Shown here one piece after another: positions 63,437 through 64,000 of a stretch of DNA of 64,000 nucleotides (positions are counted from its first letter, which is position 1; each line of letters starts with the position of its first letter). Made by a program: the position numbers and the translations under genes. Source of the stretch: Agarivorans sp. Toyoura001 (GTDB taxonomy: Bacteria > Pseudomonadota > Gammaproteobacteria > Enterobacterales > Celerinatantimonadaceae); contig NZ_BJEQ01000011.1 in assembly GCF_005405585.1 (NCBI RefSeq), forward strand, positions 1-64,000, written 5' to 3'. The notes beneath the pieces were generated by a model, which saw only the letters and a program-made list of their open reading frames with translations, was not told where the DNA came from and made no database searches.

Positions 63437-64000
63437 TTAGCTTAATTCAACCACATAGTTGTCTATTAGTCTCACTTCCCCTAGGAAAGCGGCCATAAGA
63501 ACAACTGCAGTGGTTGATTGTGAAGTAATGGGCTCAAGTGTGTTGGCATCAACTATATCGATGCCGTCACAGCGAAAGCCTTGTAGCTCTAGCTGTTGAA
63601 TAGCTTGAGCTTGTAATTGGAGGGCATTGTTGTGATTTAGTTGCCGAGCAATGAGTTGCATTTGCTGGGCTAACTGCGGCGCTTGCAGGCGCTGCTGGGA
63701 GCTTAAACGCGTATTTCGCGAACTCATGGCTAGGCCGTCTGGCTCTCGTACCGTCGCAAGGCCAATAATCTCAATTGGCAGCAATAAATCAGTGGTCATT
63801 TTTCGAATTAAAGCGAGCTGCTGAAAGTCTTTCTCACCAAATACCGCGACGTTAGGCTGAACCAGATTAAATAGTTTACAGACTACCGTGGAAACGCCTT
63901 CAAAGTGGCCAGGGCGCAGCGCACCTTCCAACATTGTAGAAATGCCTGGTACATTGACTTTGGTCTCAAGCGACAAACCATTGGGGTACAGTACTTCTGC
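63437..64000 (-). CDS. panC: Pantothenate synthetase PanC (5' end beyond the window)
   Basis: This is the C-terminal 187 residues of PanC, which joins pantoate and beta-alanine using ATP. The frame is open to the last base ([13 protein letters not shown]), so the gene is cut by the window. [46 protein letters not shown], with the ATP-binding and substrate residues, and [18 protein letters not shown] are conserved PanC motifs. It is one base before the panD frame region and forms a panC-panD unit, with panB presumably further upstream. Confidence 0.95.
   Translation of the reverse strand, partial: AEVLYPNGLSLETKVNVPGISTMLEGALRPGHFEGVSTVVCKLFNLVQPNVAVFGEKDFQQLALIRKMTTDLLLPIEIIGLATVREPDGLAMSSRNTRLSSQQRLQAPQLAQQMQLIARQLNHNNALQLQAQAIQQLELQGFRCDGIDIVDANTLEPITSQSTTAVVLMAAFLGEVRLIDNYVVELS

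Overview
The window reads as one chromosomal stretch of a marine-type gammaproteobacterium, close to Alteromonadales or Vibrionales. Agarivorans or a relative is my guess, not something the sequence proves. The reasons are a complete exosortase A (XrtA)/PEP-CTERM exopolysaccharide locus, a LuxR/HapR-type TetR regulator beside hpt, an ABC pair and panD-panC (an order I remember from Vibrio), cysJIH, and a DctBD-controlled TRAP transporter. I see no rRNA, tRNA, CRISPR array, insertion sequence or prophage.

Layout. 1-1.9 kb: a possible gene tail, a secreted serine protease and a ThiF/E1-like enzyme. 2-4.4 kb: two paralogous PEP-CTERM surface proteins, each behind a sigma-54 (-24/-12) promoter with a shared upstream box at identical spacing. 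4.5-8.2 kb: an exosortase-associated acyltransferase and the TPR lipoprotein PrsT. 8.4-28 kb: polysaccharide genes, namely UDP-HexNAc dehydrogenase and epimerase, acyltransferases, an O-antigen-ligase-like protein, a pyruvyltransferase-like protein, a flippase, a PP-loop-like protein, a CapK-like adenylating enzyme, four glycosyltransferases and three deacetylase-like proteins. 28-31 kb (minus strand): exosortase A and the initiating phosphoglycosyltransferase. 31-40.3 kb (plus strand): the Wza-like exporter, Wzz-like protein, tyrosine autokinase, outer-membrane beta-barrel, AAA ATPase, and the sigma-54 two-component system PrsK/PrsR. Together these would build and export a polysaccharide and sort PEP-CTERM proteins to the surface; PrsR with sigma-54 is the natural activator of the two substrate genes.

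40.3-47.3 kb: a hotdog thioesterase, then dctM, dctQ, dctP, dctD and dctB on the minus strand. A sigma-54 promoter and two tandem 18-bp dyads lie between dctD and dctP. 47.4-51.7 kb: cysJ-cysI-cysH for assimilatory sulfate reduction. 51.7-55.1 kb: small and poorly known genes, including a 34-residue membrane protein, YtfJ, a degenerate transglutaminase-like protein and a Kazal-like lipoprotein. 55.1-64 kb: mpl, the LuxR/HapR-like regulator, hpt, a YadG/YadH-type ABC exporter coupled to a TrmB-like methyltransferase, a NIT-domain protein paired with a chemoreceptor lacking its own sensor, and panD with panC cut by the window edge.

The signal I rate highest is the cis-regulatory module upstream of the two PEP-CTERM genes: TGTCAGTAA-N2-TTTACA placed exactly 80 bp upstream of the -24 GG in both.
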